From Mesodorylaimus sp. YZB2_4 (lineage: Eukaryota > Nematoda > Enoplea > Dorylaimida > Dorylaimidae), in assembly GCA_030248295.1 (NCBI GenBank), contig JASANH010001452.1, positions 51,880 to 115,879 of the forward strand: DNA of 64,000 bases, in the 5' to 3' direction. The position numbers were made by a program, and so were the translations under genes. The notes under the pieces were generated by a model. It made no database searches. It saw nothing but the letters and a program-made list of their open reading frames with translations, and was not told the DNA's origin. Shown here piece after piece: positions 46,216-56,946 of the stretch (position 1 is the stretch's first letter; the number at the start of each line of letters is the position of its first letter).

Positions 46216-46596
46216 CGGGGTTTACAAAAATTTGCTTCGAAGGAACTTTGATTTTTAACCTCTTCTCTCTAGCATAGTGACTGCACCAATGTCAAGATCA
46301 GTCAAAACTTTAAAAGAAAAAACTTCAAATCCTCAGTTAAGGTCAGCTCACATAGGAACATCGACAACCGTCAAGTGGATCTTTGCAAAACCAAAAATTG
46401 TAATATGTTCCTGGATGAAAAAAAGCTCTGTGCAAAATTTCACAGACATCTGGCCAAGTGTTTAGCTCAGTGCCTAAAGTCCTAAGAAATTTTTGAATTC
46501 TAAATTTTTTGGGTTTTCAGGAAAAGTCCTCTCTGCCTCTTTGGGCCCTTACTGTAGTCTGCACACGAGTGTACAGTAAGCCACTTTCAACTGGTC

Positions 46597-46757
46597 TAGT
46601 GTTAGAAATGACCTCAAGGTCAAAGGTCATAATTCTGACAAAACCCCGATTGACCGACCCTTGGCCAAAGTCAGGGTCAAGGTCAGAAAATTTTTTTGGG
46701 TCCGGTCAATGTCAAGGTCAGGTCAGACAGCGAAAAACCCAGGTCATTGGGACACTA
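46597..46757. mobile_element. hAT-like MITE, family 'TGACCT', complete short copy
   Basis: The 161-bp element starts TAGTGTTAGAAATGACCT and ends AGGTCATTGGGACACTA. It is flanked by an 8-bp duplication with one mismatch (AACTGGTC 46589-46596; AATTGGTC 46758-46765). The interior is almost entirely aggtca/gggtca words in direct and inverse orientation. Confidence 0.85.
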
Positions 46758-46784
46758 AATTGGTCTATACAAGCATATCGTACC

Positions 46785-46925
46785 GGGCTCGTGGCCTGGT
46801 GGGTTAGGCGTCCACCTTTCACGCCAAGCGTGCAGTTGCAGGCGAACGTTCGACTCGCGGCCTGGTAAATCAATTCTTGTACAATATGTCCTTTCACCCT
46901 CGTTCTTGGTAATGTGGTATAACAG
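46785..46925 (+). repeat. tRNA-derived SINE, family A-related, copy 3
   Basis: The head 'gggctcgtggcctggtgggtt' with T arm 'gaacgttcgactcgcggcc' is followed by 'tgtacaatatgtcctttcac', then 'cctcgttcttggtaatg' and 'cggtataaca'-like words. The segment 52020-52125 repeats the T arm and body. Confidence 0.65.
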
Positions 46926-47054
46926 GAGGAGCAGGAACCATTCTAGGCTAACTTTGGCAAGGAATAAGCGTGCGTCCACCTCTGAGGCGTCTACACATCA
47001 CATCAGTCAGTCAAAAGGAACCAAGCAAAAACATACAGTATGCCTCACTAGTGT

Positions 47055-47445
47055 GTTAGAAATGACTTCAAGGTCAAAGGTCAGAATTCTGTCAAAACCC
47101 CGATTGACCGACCCTTGGCCAAAGTCAGGGTCAAGGTCAGAAAGTTTTTTGGGGTCTGGTCAAAGTCAGGGTCAGGTCACAAAATGTTTTGAAGGGTCGG
47201 TCAAGTTCAGGGTCAGGTCAGAATTTCTTGCACCCGGTCAGAGTATTCTGGCAGCGAAAGAATGTAAATTAAGTGAAATTTTGGTGAAAAACATTTCAAG
47301 CTCCCGGCTTCCTGCGTGGGGATCTGAGGGCAGTTTCACAGTTCTAAATCTCAAGGCATGCGCTGTCAGGCGCAGGGCAATTTCATCTGATCTATGGCAA
47401 TTTTGAGCTGATCTTGCTAGAGCAACTTTTTGGGCGTCTTATCGT
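47055..47445 (+). repeat. Dispersed repeat with TGACCT-type end, copy 2
   Basis: It begins near TAGTGTGTTAGAAATGAC with dense aggtca/gggtca words to 47245. It then runs through 'cggtcagagtattctggcag', 'ctcaaggcatgcgctgtcag' and 'gagcaactttttgggcgtct'. It is an inverse copy of 41226-41800. Confidence 0.65.
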
Positions 47446-49515
47446 CACCCGTCAGGGTGAGGTTTCAGCCATGTCCTAGGTCGGGAGACTTGGTAAACTG
47501 CCCTTGCTGCCTTGGGTTTTTGGCGTGGTGCGAAAGCACCGCCAGCCATTTCCTTCATGAATGCGGACCCAATTTCCAGGGTCGACGTACCGACTCTTTT
47601 GACTGTCCCCTAGCGTACTGTACTAAAAAAAGCTATATCTTCGCAGACCAAAAAATTTTTAAATTTTTCAAAAAAAAAATTTTTAATTTTTTTAATAAAG
47701 GCTTTCTAACTCTGGTGTGCATCTCAAAAATTGTCATTCCTAATATATTCATCTTCATCTTCGCTCTGAACAGTTTGATCATCGTCGTAATATTGTAACC
47801 TAGAACAGCAAAGAAGAATGGAAGTACAGGTTTGAGATGCCAATGTCCCTGACTTCAAAGCGAACTCCACTTTTTTGATATCGCAGATTACCAGAATCAT
47901 TTTTTCCATCATGCGACTGAACCTATGCGCTTAAAGACTAGATGATCTACAGTACAGCTACAACAACATGGGATGTTGTGACCATTGCCGGCTGGGACCG
48001 CCGGGAATTCTTGGGGGTGTGGCGCGGGAAGTTGGCTCGGTAAGGAGGAGCCAGGCCGGTATAAGAGCAGGCCGCCGGGAGAAATCGGGGCTCTCCCTTG
48101 CTTGTGTTCACTCGATTCGGTTCCATCTATTTTGTTCTGAATTTGTGGGGAGCCACCCCTTGTGTTGTCCACCCCACTGGCAGGCCTGTGGGGGCCAGGT
48201 GCCAGCCAGGGACTTCGATTAGCATACTCTCAAAGGGCCTCTGCGGGCGTCGTTTTCTTTGGTTCATACTGGAAGAGTCCAGGAGTTGACTCCTGGGCAG
48301 GCATCTGGTCTGTCTGCGGATTTGTCTGTGGGTAAGATCTAGGACGGCTGAGACATCGTCGTGCTTTGTTATGCTTCGTAAAGGATTCTCGTGTTCAGTG
48401 AGTCTTTACTGCGCCATCGACAGTGGAACTGTTCGTCAGCGTAGGCAGCTTAAAACCAGGTGCATTCGACCAGCAGCCAGGCTAGTGTGTCTGCACAGAG
48501 CAGTTGCAGGCACCCTTGGGTGGCGCGGCAAACACGCCTGAGGGGTTTGTTGAGGAGTCAGGGTCTTAGTGATCGATTCTCTGCAGGAATAAGTCTTTCC
48601 ATCAGGCTTGGGCTATCGAAGACCTTTGACCGCTCGCTCGTAAGATCAGCCCGAACCCGCCGGTACGAGAGCGAAGAAGAGCTGTCGCTCACTCGCAAAC
48701 AACAACAACCACAATGAAACAGTCTGTTCTCGTGCTTGTACACTGAACCAACTGCGTTGTGGTGTGAAGGTTCGAATCAAGCCACGCAGCCCAAGTACCG
48801 GAATAGTTTATTACAAGTGTCCACTACGCCGGACTGGAGGTTCTCACGCAGGACCAGGGGAGCCACCTGCAAGCGTCGGGTCGTCGAGGAATACTGATCG
48901 AGACTGAATCCCGCCAGGCAAGGAGCAAAGCCTTTGTATAGGCAATGCTCGGGTCCATATCAATCCCTCGCATGTTAGGAAAACCAGTCAGCTCGGCCTC
49001 TCGGGCTCGCTGGGTCCTGACCAGGGAGGGAGACAGGTAGTTTGTGCATCGTGTGCACACTAAGTGTCCTATGCAAATAGAATACACTGAGGCATCTATT
49101 ACAATAACAACAGGGACAATGGTATAAATCTGTGCTGTGTCGCGACGCTTACTGATCAATGCTAAGTGAAATTTTTTGTATTAAAATGGATGAGAGAACC
49201 TTGCAGAAAACATTTGCTGAAATTTACATAATCAAAAAATACGTTCCCCAACGCCATCAGCGCTTCGAAAAATTGAAGGCAACGAATTTATTCTAGTTCA
49301 TGAACGAAATTGTAGCATGGCGCGCGCGATGAACGAAGCCTGAGCCATTAGTTCAGCAACGTAAACGACCACATAATAATTCAAAAAAGCAGCATTTTCA
49401 GCAGCACTGGGTGGGACTCATAAGGATCACAGTGCCGAAGTCAGCAAACTAGCATCAGGATTATAAGATAAGGCTGTGCGAGCAACTGCATGAAACTTTG
49501 GTCACTCTTTGAGAT
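47446..49515. other. Stretch without recognised genes
   Basis: I see a 'ggctgaaac'-type repeat fragment at the left edge and a T-arm-like word (aggttcgaatcaagcc, 48768), but no recognisable protein. The right part (about 49200-49515) may be the 5' portion of the LINE whose RT follows after the insertion at 49524, but no endonuclease motif is visible. Confidence 0.35.
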
Positions 49516-49954
49516 GAGCCCACTACGGTTGGTAAAAATACTCGATTTGAATGCGTATGCGTATACGCAAAGTCTCTTGAATGCGTATGCGTATTGCGTA
49601 ATATGCAAATTGCGTACTCCCCAAAGTATGCATACAAGTTTGCGTATTGCGTATTTTCCCTACTATAGCTAATGATACATGTAGTCATAAACTGCAACTA
49701 GCTGTATGTCCATAACTGAAATGTCAACCACCACAGCAGTACAACAAACATAAGACATCGCAGAACTTGTCGCTGCCGCTTATGGTCAGTTCAAAAAACG
49801 TCTTCGGGGAGAAATTCCTGTTAGGTTCGATCATAGATTATTTCTCAGGGCCACATCCTGGTTCAGCCAGCAACCCGTTTAGCCAGAATCCCTTTCTGCC
49901 ATTGCATTAGGTGGGTGGTGTTCTCTGTGCATGCCCGCACCCGCACTCGTGACG

Positions 49955-50642
49955 TAGCGTTCGTTCGGGATCCCGGTCCCGATCCCGATCCCGGTCGGGA
50001 TTGCCCCTCCCGAACCCGATCCCGATCCCGATAAAAAGTGTTCGGGATTGGGGACTGAATATTGTGGTGATAGAATGTTTTTATTGCAACAGGGAATGGG
50101 GCTGGTGTATGGGAAACGAGCTGTAGGGGTGATAATGGCATGATCGGATGAAACTACTCCCATAAAATGCACAAGTCCTGCTTTTTCTGATGTACGATTT
50201 GCGCCCAGTTGGATACAGTAACAGCCCGCATTTGCCATCATTAGATGGTGGGCCTGCTGCAGAAGCTGGCGACATTCTGCTTGACACTGACTCAGATGGT
50301 CATGGCCATCAAAATATTTCAGAAGGGGAAATATAGAGACCTTGGCGGATGATCGAATTGATAGAGGAGAAGGAGGGGATTTGTTTGCTGATTTGTAACT
50401 GATTCTTCGCTTGCCTGATTTTGAATGCAATGATAAATACTGCACTAAAAATTATCCAAGGAAAGGGAATCTGTGGCTTTTAATTTGCTGGCTACTCAGG
50501 GTGGGTTGTAGGTCATCTATAGCCAATGAAAAGCGCTCTCTTCACAAAATCCCGATCCTGTCCCGATCCCGATCCCGGTCGGGATTGAGCGAGTCCCGAT
50601 CCCGATACCGATCCCGAAAATAATGATCCCGAATGAACGCTA
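49955..50642. mobile_element. Non-autonomous hAT-like element, family 'GATCCC', copy 2 (nested)
   Basis: The ends TAGCGTTCGTTCGGGATC and GATCCCGAATGAACGCTA are flanked by a perfect 8-bp duplication TCGTGACG (49947-49954, 50643-50650). It is nearly identical to 1495-2188 over its 688 bp. Differences are a few substitutions and one fewer 6-bp GATCCC unit. Confidence 0.92.
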
Positions 50643-51094
50643 TCGTGACGTGGTTGAAAATGGCCAAAATTCCAACAGATTATGATCGAGAGCTAAAACT
50701 GGAGGTGATTCTACAAAACGGCCACGGTGCCATCCTGCTGTGTTCTTCGTACACTGATTTGCGAGCTCTCAAAAAAATCAGAATATGTTATCGGTGGAAC
50801 ATTAGTTTGCTTCCTTGCATCATGTGCTCGCCATTCATGCTCCTCTCCATGTGCTGGTGCGAGAAATTCAAGCTTACTCGGATCCTTGGTTCACTAAGGG
50901 CATTTGGAGGGGGTTGAAGTGAATTTCCTTGTAAAGAATGCTTGGCAACCTTTTCAAAAAATATGTGGCTGAATCGGTTTTCTGGTTGAACCGGGACTGC
51001 CAAAAGGGGTCTCTGGGAATTTTTCTGGCTGAAAGGAGACACTGGCCGAAATGGGTCACAATCGGCACAGATACTTAAAAAGAAATGCTAGGGA

Positions 51095-51365
51095 ACAATG
51101 CAAAATCCCGAAAAAATCAAAAAACCGGAACAGAAAACGGGGCCGCAAACAAAACAAAAACACCAACCACCACCACAAAAAACACCCCACCCAAAAACAC
51201 CCAAAAAAAACCCAACACAACCACCCCCCCAAAAACAACAAAAAAACAACCCCCCCCCCCCAAAAAAAACAAAAAAAAAAAAACACAAAAAAAATATACA
51301 AACCACCAAAAAATAAAAAATACCCCAAACAAAAAAAAAAAAAAAAAAAAAAAAAAACAAAAAAA
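51095..51365. repeat. A/C-only low-complexity tract
   Basis: About 270 bp is almost purely A and C on the + strand (poly-A runs mixed with ccacc and cccccc). It yields spurious Lys/Pro/Thr or Phe/Gly/Val-rich open frames on either strand. It could be a genuine strand-asymmetric repeat or an assembly artefact. Confidence 0.8.
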
Positions 51366-52019
51366 ACAAACTATGCGTACACGCATACGCATCCGAATTT
51401 CAATGCGTAATACGCAAACTTTGCGTTTGCGTATTTTGTACGCAACCAACTGTAGAGCCCACCATCGCACTGGAAAGTGGTCAAAGTTATACCTGTTCCT
51501 CAGCAGGGTCCTAGAATGAGCTTAGCTAAATTATCGGCTATCTCACTTCTACCAATATCATCGAAGATTTTGGAGCGCCATGTTCAACAGCTTCTTCGTA
51601 GAAAAGTACGTGTATCCGAGAATCAGCATGGTTTCTGTCCGTATTATTCTACGACAAGTGTTCTTGCGCGCTCAGCCAGTTCATTCACGATGGCCTAAAT
51701 TCCAAAGGGTAAAAATGTGGGCGCAGTTTTTTGACCCGAAGATTTGATCAGGTCACTGCCAGTTGTTAGGGATATTAAATAAGTATCACAGTCTATCTCC
51801 CCGACTGCTCATTTTGTTGGCCCAGAGTCCTGCACGGGTATGAAAATCGTACCCTACCCGTACTAGTAATTTTTAAAAAATGTACCCAAACCCACACCCG
51901 TACCCGGTTTTTCGATAACTGTTCAAATGCATTACAAGAACAGAAAAGTAATCAATTTATAAAAATATTTACAGAAAACCAGAGTTTTCAAGAAAACTCG
52001 ATCAATTTTTATTCAAAAG

Positions 52020-52125
52020 CTTATTCAGGCGAGTGTTCGACTCGCGGGCCGGTAAATCATTTCGTGTAAAATGTGTCCCTTCATCCTCGAGTGCGCATAA
52101 GCGTTTGGTGATGCGGTAAAACATG
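52020..52125 (+). repeat. tRNA-derived SINE fragment, 5'-truncated
   Basis: T arm 'gcgagtgttcgactcgcggg' plus the body 'aaaatgtgtcccttcatcct', 'cgagtgcgcataagcg' and 'gatgcggtaaaacatg' match the second half of 46785-46925. Confidence 0.6.
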
Positions 52126-52854
52126 AACATGAACATTCACTATCGCAAGATGAAAGACTTTCTGACATGAGCCAAATGCTTTAGCGCTATAAGCCTGGAT
52201 AATGTCTATTTCGAGCAATGTTTTGGTTTTCTAGTTCCTTTGGAAATAGACGTCTCAATTCAAACTTAAAAACTTGAAGCTGACAACAACCTGACAATGA
52301 GGAATGGGTCTACCAGAAATGAGCTGGGGCCTCCCCCCCCCCCCCTGAACCTAGATTCGTGACTCTGCTACCAAACGTGCTTTTCATTTGAGCGCTAGTA
52401 TAGCTTGTATGCAGGAGGTCAGCAACGACTACTGCAGATAGAACAAGCTAGTTTGTGTGCAAGCAACCAGTTTCACAATTAGATGAGACGTGTCTGATGG
52501 TAGATCGCAGGCCACACAAGAAAGTCCTATCCTACATAAAAAGGACACTGCTGTCCTAATCTAAGAACCCGCTGACCTGAGTGAAAGTGACTTGGATCCT
52601 GCAAAGTCAAGGTTGCTGCACTGGTGCGTATGTCATATACAAGTACGGACCCTTTTTTTCCTCGACCCCCTCTTAGAAGCTCAGAAATACTCGTTCATCT
52701 TTTTTTGTACCTTGTTTCAAAGTTTTCTAACTGAAGATGCTCTGTACTGCAGTTTTATTTCCCAGAAATTTTCACTGGAAAACAGCTTTTATAGCATCAT
52801 TTTATCTATGTATTTTAAAATTTTTGTTGTCTCTGCTTTGATAGGAGCTGTCAT

Positions 52855-53013
52855 GTCATACTTTATCCATAGCCAAGCACCATATGGCGCACTTGAGGGC
52901 TAAGGAACACATAATTGACAATAATTTTGTACCCAGGCGGGAGTCGAACCCTCCCCTGTACTGTACGTGCGCATCCAGGATGAGGGGCAGACGCCTTAAT
53001 CCGCTAGGCTGCG
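52855..53013 (-). repeat. tRNA-derived SINE, family A, copy 4
   Basis: Minus-strand head 'cgcagcctagcggattaagg' with T arm 'gggttcgactcccgcctggg', and the same body as 37147-37312 ('aaggaacacataattgacaa', 'ctttatccatagccaagca' on the + strand). Confidence 0.75.
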
Positions 53014-53601
53014 ACCTCGGTCGGTCAGCTTAGACAGATAAGCAAGAAGCCAGTCAGTCGTCGTGTGACACCCAACACTTGTCTTGACGTCCTCCACGGA
53101 TGGCGCCCTAGCGGCTGTTAGACATAAACCAGGCTCTTTTTTGTAGGGAGCAAACACTTTCGAATCTCAAAAACGCTTAAAGGACAACAATATGGCACGC
53201 TTGGCATGGCGTAAAAACACCAGTGTTTTTAGGATGTTCAGGTTCAAAACGATCTGTGCGTAAACTAGTATCGCCATGAAATTCAGCTCAACTTCTGAAC
53301 AGCGCCCATGATTTTTGCGGCTCATTACAGCTCGCGCTGCAAAGTACTAGTTACTGTATGCGAGGCCAAGCCTCTCTCCCTCGGTCACCCATCGCTCGCT
53401 CGCTCGCCTAGCCCGCTCGCGAGACCACGCCTATCGCTCGCTCATGGTTCCTTGTCCTACTCGATCGAGATCAGTTTGACTAGCGATAGGCAATTGAACT
53501 CATTGTTTCCGCAGCATCGATCTTTATCACCTTTTAGACGCGGACACTAAAAATAAACGACAACATAATATCTATGTCAGAGCAATGAGTTTTAATCTTA
53601 C

Positions 53602-53694
53602 CCTTTTACATACGCATTTTTCGATCCTTTCACTCTCAGGAACGGCCGCCCCATTCACTTGATAATCTATTTCGTACTCATCCGCTTCCGACTC
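53602..53694 (-). CDS. Candidate 93-nt exon of unknown gene, inside hAT-like element
   Basis: On the minus strand an acceptor (taacctgttcag) precedes an open 31-codon stretch containing ESEADEYEIDYQVNG and ending VCKR, then a GTAAGA donor. Length is a multiple of three (phase 0-0 cassette). I cannot assign a family. It may be a captured host exon or a chance arrangement. A second minus-strand open piece with an ATG (about 53950-53827, containing FPLRRVHLDEKEKIFLPAEC) lies upstream, but the two do not join in a matching phase by the obvious splice sites. Confidence 0.3.
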
Positions 53695-55535
53695 CTGAAC
53701 AGGTTACATAATTATGACACTTCAAGTCACCATGTCAAGTGAACTTTACAAAAGCATTGGAAGCAGAGACAGGAAGTTCCAACACGTCATTTCGAGCGAC
53801 AAAATTATCAGACTGACTTTATGGCCTACTTGACTTTCTTCTCGTCGTCTTGGTCTCCGAAGATTTGACATTCTGCTGGCAAAAATATCTTTTCCTTCTC
53901 ATCCAAATGAACTCTTCTCAAAGGAAATCTGCGATCAACCTTATCATGCATCCCCCCGCACAGCAGTCTCCGTTATCTGCCGCCAAAATCAAATCTTGCG
54001 TTCACTGTTGCAACATGCGCCACTGTTGTCCTTTAAGTATGCATTTCTTTTTATAAGCTTATCTTGGTTGTGAAAAAATGTAATGTATAACTGTTTTCTT
54101 TGAGAATATACACGCCCTTCACGTGTCGCGTGTATTTCCAAAGGAAACAGATAGGATATGAATATCCCAAAAGATATGGATATGATTTCGATATCGGTAT
54201 CGATTAGATATACAGTAGTCATAACTAGCCTCAAAATAGCAGACATCAGAACTGTTTCGCTGAAAACAATCACAAAATGCATAAGATTTAAATTTACAGC
54301 GCTGTCATTGATATGAATTTTAAAAAATTAAACAAGAACGAATACCCAGACCCGTACCCATGCTCGCCGGGTACGGGTGGGTACTCATGCAGGACTCTGG
54401 GTTGGCCTCTTACCTCACTGATCGTACGCATTTCAATTCTTCTGGCAGTGCCTCCTTTCGAACTATGCATACACCGTCATGTGGGCCTCAAGGTTCTGTT
54501 CTTAGACTGATTTTATGTATTGCATGCATTGATTCTTTTTGTGTGATTTCCACAATCTATTGCCTGGCCTTTTGCTACAAGCGTATGCTAACGACATCGT
54601 TGTTGTTTCTCCTGCGTGCCCGCTGTCGGACTTCAGAAGTTTGCTCCAACGGGCAGTCTCATTCACTGCCGAAAAGGTGTCGGATTTGGGGCTTGAATTC
54701 AATTCCGCAAAGACTCAAGGTTGCATTTTTCGACTTGATCCGAGACCTTGCAGGGGTATCCCGTCTGTAGTGTTAAGCGGCATTGTAGTTACATTTTTTG
54801 ATGTGGTCTTCTCAGAGTTAAATTGTCATCTAATATGCGTTTTGCGGTGCATTGTCACGACATTGCCAATTGTGATCGCAGGTATGTTGGTGCGTTTCGT
54901 CAAAACTTAGGAAACTTCGCTGGTAATGTCCTCAAAACTGTTCACGTTCAGATTATGTTTGTTGTGCTTGGTCGCCAGTTCATGATTACTTGATCGATGA
55001 TCTCGAGAACGCTCAGAAGTTTGCTGCTCCGTCGATCTGATTGGAGCGAGTCCTATGATGATGCCAGAGCCTAACCGAAATTGTGCGCATTGGAAGATCG
55101 TCGAAACCAGCTAAGGCTACCTTGATTTTACAAGTAGTATCATAGTCGAAGCTCTGATTCGGAAGCTCATTTTATTTATATTACTGACTCTGTGAGTCGT
55201 TTTAGCCAGCGTTTAGAAGTTTTAAGAAATCATTTTATTTCTGTACCAAAGATTTATAAAAGTGCTTTTGCTCAGTCTTTTGAGTATTCGGTTATGAATA
55301 AGTTTTGGAATACTGATGTGATTCTATCTGATATTGCCGTGGCTTCATGTGACTCTTCAGGGCCCCGATGCATAAACGTCATGCCAAGTCAACTTTTTAT
55401 GCCGACTTTCATGCCGACTTCTTTCATGGCAACTCGTTTGTCTATGCTATGTTTTATGTATACGTAACTGCGCGGCGCGTCAAGTCGGCATTGCCCATGC
55501 CAATAGGGGTGCATCAAGTCGGCATGAACTACCGG

Positions 55536-56666
55536 TAGACCCCGGATCGGGTCAGGTACTTTCGGGTCGGGACGGGTCACTTTTTTGAAAGATCGGGTCA
55601 AAGGGGTCAAAAATACAGAAATTTTGCAAGTTACTACTATTAGCAACTTGAGAAACCTTCTCATAGTTGTTCGACTCCAGGATTTGCAGTATATGCTTCA
55701 TGCATGCATGCATGAAGTCTTTTATTCCACGTTCTCATTCTGCGTCACTTCCAGGAATGTCAGACGAATTGTAAGCTTTGAGAACGACCAATTTTTCGGA
55801 GTAATTTCTGCAAAGGGGAGGGTCCATATGTGAGAGTTCTCATAAACATTCTTGTCCACTCTGATAAATGGGTGGGACTAGCCATACTTAAAAAGGAATC
55901 GATAACTTTTAGCAGGTCGTAGGAGGTATCTACAATCACATTTGATTCCTGAATATGACATAACTTCCTGAGTATACCTGGCTGGAAGAGCAATATACAG
56001 TAGTCTATACCCAAACACCAAATATGGACCAATAATAGCCCCCTTGACCACCATCCATGTTACCATTGCAGAACACTTTGCTGTGTTCGAAAGTCCCTCA
56101 CATCCCTCCATCAGTAGTGAAGGTTCTGACAGGAACTAGTGTTCAGCACAATATGACTTTGTAAGCAATATCTTTTGTGAAGACTAGATGCAACTCTAGC
56201 CTGGGGTTCATATATATTTAGGTATTTCTTTGTTTAACCAAGGATAAGCTGTCTCAGACTCCGAAAGTCATGACAGAGTTGTCTCTATTTTTCACGCCTA
56301 TCATTCGGATTGGTTAAATCTTGTCTCAAGTGGACAGACCCTAGTCGCTTTTAGATCTAAGGTTTTTAAAAAATTATTTGACTACTATTGTAGGAAATAT
56401 GAAGGAACGTTATTGCATTTACTAAGGATAACTAGGGAATAACAAAAGATGGAGATTCGCGTGCGTGAGATTTCTCCATCTCATATTTTCTCGCAGTCCT
56501 CTTTACACCAACGCCACCACCTTCTGAGCATTTGTGAATGGTTTTTATCGCGAGGAACTTCAACTACTTATACCGAATTCGGGTCAACCCGACCCGAAAT
56601 TTCGGGTCACGGACTTTCGGGTCGGGTCGGGTCGGGCGGGTTGAACCCGACCTGATTCGGTGTCTA
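55536..56666. mobile_element. hAT-like element, family 'CGGGTC'
   Basis: The 1131-bp element has ends TAGACCCCGGATCGGGTCAG and, inverted, TAGACACCGAATCAGGTCGG. It is flanked by a perfect 8-bp duplication ACTACCGG (55528-55535 and 56667-56674). Subterminal cgggtc/gacccg words are repeated near both ends (55547-55612; 56581-56650). No transposase was recognised; minus-strand open stretches around 55.76-56.11 kb are unassigned. Confidence 0.85.
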
Positions 56667-56946
56667 ACTACCGGCAGACCCGTTGTGACGTGGCAGATGT
56701 CAAGCGAAGGTGATTTTGAAGATTGAATCCGAAAAACGTCGCTTTATGGAGTGCATTTTTGCTACGAATGCCGCCGCAAAAAGGGGAAATCGGTGATAAA
56801 ATAGTTTCCAGTTCGGCGATAAAATAGTTTCGGCCAATTTTCCATTGCCACTGTGGAGAATAGGAAATTAGTTCAGCATTCATTATCCAATACCAAAAGC
56901 TAATTATCGCCCGACTGATCAACGAGAAAAAGAACGATCCGTTTAG

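Larger units (their letters stand above)
49524..51454. mobile_element. hAT-like element, family 'TGCGTA', inserted in a LINE and hosting a second hAT
   Basis: The termini TACGGTTGGT and ACCAACTGTA are inverted. They are flanked by a perfect 8-bp duplication, GAGCCCAC (49516-49523 and 51455-51462). Both subterminal regions are made of atgcgtatgcgtatacgcaa-type words (49549-49650 and 51372-51444). At 49955-50642 a separate element is nested. At 51090-51365 there is an A/C-only low-complexity stretch. No transposase was recognised. Confidence 0.85.
51823..54399. mobile_element. hAT-like element, family 'ACCCGT', inserted in LINE RT
   Basis: The 2577-bp insertion has ends CAGAGTCCTGCACGGGTA and (inverse) CAGAGTCCTGCATGAGTA. 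It is flanked by an 8-bp duplication with one mismatch (TGTTGGCC 51815-51822; GGTTGGCC 54400-54407). Subterminal acccgta/gggtacggg words occur at both ends (51862-51915; 54349-54385). The interior carries two SINE copies (52020-52125 and 52855-53013) and exon-like cassettes on the minus strand (about 53602-53694 and 53827-53950). No transposase is recognised. Confidence 0.85.
51463..54910 (+). pseudogene. LINE reverse transcriptase, split by a hAT-like element
   Basis: Before the insertion (51463-51822) the translation has the LINE RT signatures ISLLPISSKILE (51540) and NQHGF (51621). The RT continues after 54400 with SYLTDRTHF, GPQGSVL (about 54490) and the catalytic box, here YAND (54584) instead of YADD. 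Removing the 51823-54399 element and one target copy makes the frame run on from ILLA into SYLTDR, which confirms that the element interrupted the RT. Stops and frame changes elsewhere show it is dead. The domain is that of non-LTR retrotransposons; the clade is not determined. Confidence 0.85.

Noticed and set aside
51051..51519. Lys/Pro/Asn-rich and Phe/Gly-rich open frames
   Set aside because: They are artefacts of an A/C-only low-complexity tract.
56230..56410. LINE ORF2 C-terminal remnant
   Set aside because: A short stretch looked RT-C-terminal-like, but it lies within the boundaries of the CGGGTC hAT-like element and has no conserved motif.
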